A stretch of 10,266 nt of DNA from positions 1 through 10,266 of the forward strand of contig DUEF01000037.1 in assembly GCA_011176555.1 (NCBI GenBank), read 5' to 3'. This DNA is from Caldilineae bacterium. GTDB lineage: Bacteria > Chloroflexota > Anaerolineae > J102. Positions 7,284 to 10,266 of the stretch are shown here, piece after piece (positions within the stretch are counted from its first letter, which is position 1; each line of letters starts with the position of its first letter). The translations under genes and the position numbers were made by a program. Under the pieces are notes generated by a model. That model saw nothing but the letters and a program-made list of their open reading frames with translations, searched no databases and was not told where the DNA came from.

Positions 7284-8996
7284 TCAATCTTCCGCCCGAT
7301 AAACCATCGACCCAAACGCCAACGCGCCGGGCGGGGCGAGGTTGGCGGTGTGATCCACCATCACCTGGATGAGCGAGGGCTGGCCGGAGTCACGCGCACG
7401 TTCGAGGGCGGGCAACAACTGGTCGAGTTCAGTCACGAGTTCGCCGCGCCAGCCAAAAGCCTCGGCCACCTGATCGTAGCGCGTGTCGGCGTAAATCTCG
7501 GTCTCGACGAACGCGCCGACCTGGCCCAAAATCTGCGAGGAGCGCTCCATGCCCCAACCCTGGTCGCAAGCGACGATGACGGTGATGGCGACGTTGTGGC
7601 GGCGGGCCGTTTCCATTTCCTGGATGTTGAAGCCCATCGCACCGTCGCCGCTGATGAGATACACCTCCCGCTCGGGATTGGCGAGCTTGGCGCCGATGGC
7701 GTAGGGCAGGCCCGTGCCCAGGTGTCCGAATTTGGTCGTGTACAGATAGCTGTGCGGCGCGAGGATGGGGTTGTAGTTGGCGCACCACAGGCTGGTGTTG
7801 CCGCCGTCCTGCGCCATGATGGCGTCACGGGGGAAGAACTCGCGCACGGTGCGGATCATGCGGCCGGAATTGATCTGGCCGGAACCGTAATCCATGGCCT
7901 GCTCCAACTCCGCCCGCCATTCCGCGGTCAGTTCGGCATAGCGCTCGAAGCCTTCGTGCGGCGCTTTGGCTGCGGTTTTGGCCTTGACCGCGTCTAAAAG
8001 GGCGCTGAGCACGGCCTTGGCGTCGCCGACGATGGCCAAATCCACCGGGCGGTTGAGGCCGATAGCGCTCGGGTCCACATCGATCTGGATGGTGGTTTGT
8101 TCGCTGGCGTCTCCCCACACCGGTTCTTTGCCCCAACCATCCAACTCGCCCAGCCGACCGCCCACCACCAGGTTCACGTCCGCCTCGGCCCGCACCATCT
8201 CCAGGGCCTCGCGGTTAAGCGGTGCAAAGTAGCGGGGATGGTCTTCGGGCACGCCGCCGCGCGCGGCCAGGCTGGTGGTGAAGGCCGCGCCCAGGTATTC
8301 GCCCAGGGCCATGAATTCGGCCCATGCGTCCGCCCAGTTGACGCCGTTGCCCGCGTGCAGCAGGGGACGTTCGGCCTGCGCCAGCAACTCCGCCGCCTGT
8401 TCGATCTTGTCGGGATTGCCCACGCCGATGCCGGCCACCCGGTATTGCTCCGGCTGCCAGATATCGACCCGTTCTTCGTCGATGGTGTCGCGAATCACGT
8501 CTTCCGGGATTTCGAGATAGACGGGCCCGGGGCGTCCGCTGAGCGCTTCCCGGAAGGCGCGGCGCACCAGTTCGGGCATGCGCCGCAGGTCTCGGATGCT
8601 ACCCTGCCATTTGGTCACGGGCCGATACAGCGCCATCAGATCGAGCACCTGGAACGCGCCGCCGCGGTCGGGGTAGATGATGTTGCGGCGGCGCTGGCCG
8701 GTGATGGCGATCAGCGGCGTGCCTTCGGCGAAAGCCACGGCCACGCCCGACACCATGTTGGCCGCGCCCGGCCCGATGCCGCCCATGACGACGCCCGGTT
8801 CGCCACGCATACGCGACCATGCCTCGGCCATGTGCGCGGAAGCCGCCTCGTGCCGCGGGCAGACGTACTCCATGTCGTAGTCGCCTAGCTTCGCTAGCCA
8901 GGTATTGAAACTGCCATCCAACACGCCGAAGATCATACTCATGCCTTCGGCTTTCAAGCATTTGAGGAGAAGCTCTCCTCCGGTGATTTGGGACAT
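7284..8996 (-). CDS. Thiamine-diphosphate-dependent enzyme, acetolactate-synthase-like superfamily
   Basis: A carboligase or decarboxylase of unknown substrate, 570 residues, of the usual family length. ATG 8996 (MSQITGGELL) has GGAG 10 bases upstream; the open frame reaches farther but only through a repeat. The pyrimidine-binding domain spans about 1-165 with the catalytic E50 in CPRHEAASAH and the GIGPGAANMVSG segment. The central domain is about 195-325 (NPDKIEQAAELL, LHAGNGVNW). The pyrophosphate domain is about 375-550 with QDGGNTSLW and the motif start SGDGAMGFN (GDG at 450-452). At the end of that motif, where NN is usual, the protein has VIVACDQGWG: A476, C477, D478. The expected metal-ligand Asn is thus Cys unless D478 takes its place. 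No regulatory-subunit gene is adjacent, which speaks against a biosynthetic IlvB. It sits between an MFS transporter and an SDR on the same strand, fitting a catabolic cassette. Confidence 0.92.
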   Translation of the reverse strand: MSQITGGELLLKCLKAEGMSMIFGVLDGSFNTWLAKLGDYDMEYVCPRHEAASAHMAEAWSRMRGEPGVVMGGIGPGAANMVSGVAVAFAEGTPLIAITGQRRRNIIYPDRGGAFQVLDLMALYRPVTKWQGSIRDLRRMPELVRRAFREALSGRPGPVYLEIPEDVIRDTIDEERVDIWQPEQYRVAGIGVGNPDKIEQAAELLAQAERPLLHAGNGVNWADAWAEFMALGEYLGAAFTTSLAARGGVPEDHPRYFAPLNREALEMVRAEADVNLVVGGRLGELDGWGKEPVWGDASEQTTIQIDVDPSAIGLNRPVDLAIVGDAKAVLSALLDAVKAKTAAKAPHEGFERYAELTAEWRAELEQAMDYGSGQINSGRMIRTVREFFPRDAIMAQDGGNTSLWCANYNPILAPHSYLYTTKFGHLGTGLPYAIGAKLANPEREVYLISGDGAMGFNIQEMETARRHNVAITVIVACDQGWGMERSSQILGQVGAFVETEIYADTRYDQVAEAFGWRGELVTELDQLLPALERARDSGQPSLIQVMVDHTANLAPPGALAFGSMVYRAED

Positions 8997-9017
8997 TTTT
9001 GGGGATCTCCAAGAAGG

Positions 9018-9102
9018 GATATTGGGTGTTTGATATTGGGTATTTGGTATTGGATATTGTGCCAGACGACAAGCCAATACCTAATATCAAATACCCAGTA
9101 TC
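9018..9102. repeat. Five-copy 14-base repeat, three direct and two inverted, forming a long hairpin
   Basis: Direct units are GATATTGGGTGTTT (9018-9031), GATATTGGGTATTT (9032-9045) and GGTATTGGATATTG (9046-9059). After a 14-base loop, two units follow in reverse orientation (9074-9102; reverse complement starts GATACTGGGTATTT). The arms 9032-9059 and 9074-9102 pair over about 28 bases with few mismatches. It fills the gap between the MFS stop codon and the ThDP start and may reduce readthrough or belong to a dispersed family. Confidence 0.75.
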
Positions 9103-9109
9103 AGGAGGG

Positions 9110-10266
9110 TTATTCCTGCGCCGCTTCCACCGCCTTCTTCTCATTCACCCACAGCAGCAAAAGCAGGCCAATGAAGAGGAAGACGACGATGGAGAGGACG
9201 GCGGCTCGATGTCCGCCTTGCTCGGCCAGAGTGGAATCCATGCCCAGGCCCAGATAGCGGGCGGTCATCATCGCCGCCAGCCAGCCGAAAATCGCGGGGC
9301 CGATGAAGGATGACGTGCGGCCTGTGAGGGCGAAGAAGCCGTAAAATTCGGCGCTGCGCCCGGGCGGGCTGAACATCCCCACCATGGTGCGGCTCACCGA
9401 TTGCACGCCCGCCATCGCAAAGCCGGCGATCGCGGCGATGACGAAGTATTCGGTGATCGTTTGCGCAAAATAGAGATAGATGACATCGGCGATGAGGAGG
9501 AGGATGCTGAAGATGAGCGTGCGCTTGCCATCGAAACGATCCACCATCATCCCGAACAGATAAGCGCCGATGACATTGGTGATCTGCACCAGGATCATCA
9601 GCACGATCAGCCCCTGTTGGTCCAGCCCGAAAAGCACGCCGCCCAGGATCGCCGCGAAATCCAGCGCCATGATCACGCCGTCGTTGTAGATGAGGAAGGC
9701 GAGCATAAACTTGAGGAATTCTTTGAAGCTGGCCGCGGTGCTGATGGTGTCCTTCAGTTGCTTGATGGCGATGGACCAGTAGTTTTCGCCCTCGGGGAGT
9801 TTACGGCTCTCGGCTCGTTCGGGTAGCCACAGGAAGAGGGGCAGCGCCGACAGGGCGAAAAACACCGCCGTGAACACGAACGAGAGTCGAACCATGAGAT
9901 TGCTGCCGCCCGAGCCCATGATCATGGCCAGGACGATGATCAGGCAGACCACACCGCCCGCCGAGCCGATGGCCCAGCCCGCCCCCGCGATCCGGCCCAT
10001 GTCTTCCGTGCTGGCGATTTCGGGCAAAAAGCCGTTGTAAAAGACCTGAGCCGCCCGATACCCAATTTCGGCGAGGATGAAGAAGATCATGCCGGCGGCG
10101 ACGCTCCCCTTCATCACAAAAAAAAGCAGGCCGGTGAAAATCACAGCCTGCGAGGTGAAAAAGAGCAGAAATTTTTTCTTGGAGCCGGAGTAATCGGCGA
10201 TGGCTCCCAGAAACGGAGCGATTACGGCGACGACGAACATGGCGACGAACACCGAGTAGCCCCACA
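9110..10266 (-). CDS. MFS transporter of the UMF1/Atg22-like family (N-terminus outside window)
   Basis: A secondary transporter in the cytoplasmic membrane; substrate unknown. The frame is open to the window edge; 384 residues are visible up to TAA 9112-9110, and the first helix or so is missing. The visible start is WGYSVFVAMFVVAVIAPFLG, followed by the MFS loop GAIADYSGSKKKF (the GxLaDrxGrr position). About eleven hydrophobic segments follow. Family-typical stretches are YNGFLPEIAST with GRIAGAGWAIGSAGG, and QSVSRTMVGMFSPPGRSAEF with GFFALTGRTSSFIGPAIFG. A charged central loop (LPERAESRKLPEGENYW) separates the two halves. The C-terminus is charged (VNEKKAVEAAQE). It lies 113 bases upstream of the ThDP enzyme on the same strand and may import or export that pathway's compound. 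Confidence 0.9.
   Translation of the reverse strand, partial: WGYSVFVAMFVVAVIAPFLGAIADYSGSKKKFLLFFTSQAVIFTGLLFFVMKGSVAAGMIFFILAEIGYRAAQVFYNGFLPEIASTEDMGRIAGAGWAIGSAGGVVCLIIVLAMIMGSGGSNLMVRLSFVFTAVFFALSALPLFLWLPERAESRKLPEGENYWSIAIKQLKDTISTAASFKEFLKFMLAFLIYNDGVIMALDFAAILGGVLFGLDQQGLIVLMILVQITNVIGAYLFGMMVDRFDGKRTLIFSILLLIADVIYLYFAQTITEYFVIAAIAGFAMAGVQSVSRTMVGMFSPPGRSAEFYGFFALTGRTSSFIGPAIFGWLAAMMTARYLGLGMDSTLAEQGGHRAAVLSIVVFLFIGLLLLLWVNEKKAVEAAQE

Noticed and set aside
7281..8888. Long plus-strand frames opposite the ThDP enzyme
   Set aside because: Shadows of a high-GC coding strand; the minus-strand protein has all expected domains.
8997..9077. N-terminal extension of the ThDP enzyme (MACRLAQYP...)
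   Set aside because: The extension is translated from the 14-base repeat array; ATG 8996 has a good ribosome site and matches the family start.
9018..9102. CRISPR array
   Set aside because: The 14-base units are contiguous without spacers and part of them is inverted; no cas gene is near.

Overview
The window is 10.3 kb of GC-rich bacterial DNA, probably from a member of the Chloroflexota (Anaerolineae/Caldilineae-like). This placement is inferred from general character: a large membrane-anchored multiheme cytochrome, an Atg22/UMF1-type transporter, an MNT/HEPN toxin-antitoxin remnant and intergenic spaces full of short palindromic repeats. No rRNA or single marker gene fixes it.

Left part (1-4003): a divergent pair. 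On the minus strand lies a lipoprotein with two tandem FKBP-type peptidyl-prolyl isomerase domains, cut by the window edge. On the plus strand lies an 892-residue c-type cytochrome with twelve CXXCH haem sites, a signal peptide, an Ala/Glu-rich coiled-coil stalk and a C-terminal membrane anchor. The 467-base space between them holds a candidate promoter for each gene and a row of three dyad elements spaced about 23-24 bases apart in front of the cytochrome. A strong rho-independent terminator closes the cytochrome transcript.

Middle (4004-5609): a membrane-anchored six-TPR protein, preceded by an inverted array of heptanucleotides. About 600 bases without an intact gene follow: first a GC-rich block with a 39-base stem and a direct repeat, then an AT-richer stretch ending in a 146-base palindromic element.

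Right part (5610-10266): everything is on the minus strand. In transcription order it runs: a UMF1/Atg22-like MFS transporter (N-terminus outside the window), a thiamine-diphosphate enzyme of the acetolactate-synthase-like superfamily with an unusual metal-binding motif, a short-chain dehydrogenase, an MNT-type nucleotidyltransferase (MntA antitoxin type), and a broken HEPN (HepT) toxin gene. The hepT gene is frameshifted and ends exactly inside the arm of the palindromic element. Transporter, ThDP enzyme and SDR could form one uptake/catabolic operon, but palindromic repeats sit in each gap between them and the substrate cannot be read from sequence.

The most notable things are the twelve-haem cytochrome with its stalk-and-anchor design and candidate operator row, the decayed MNT/HEPN pair, the loss of the usual metal-ligand Asn in the ThDP enzyme, and five different inverted-repeat families in five kilobases. 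I did not find a clearly new defence or mobile system.
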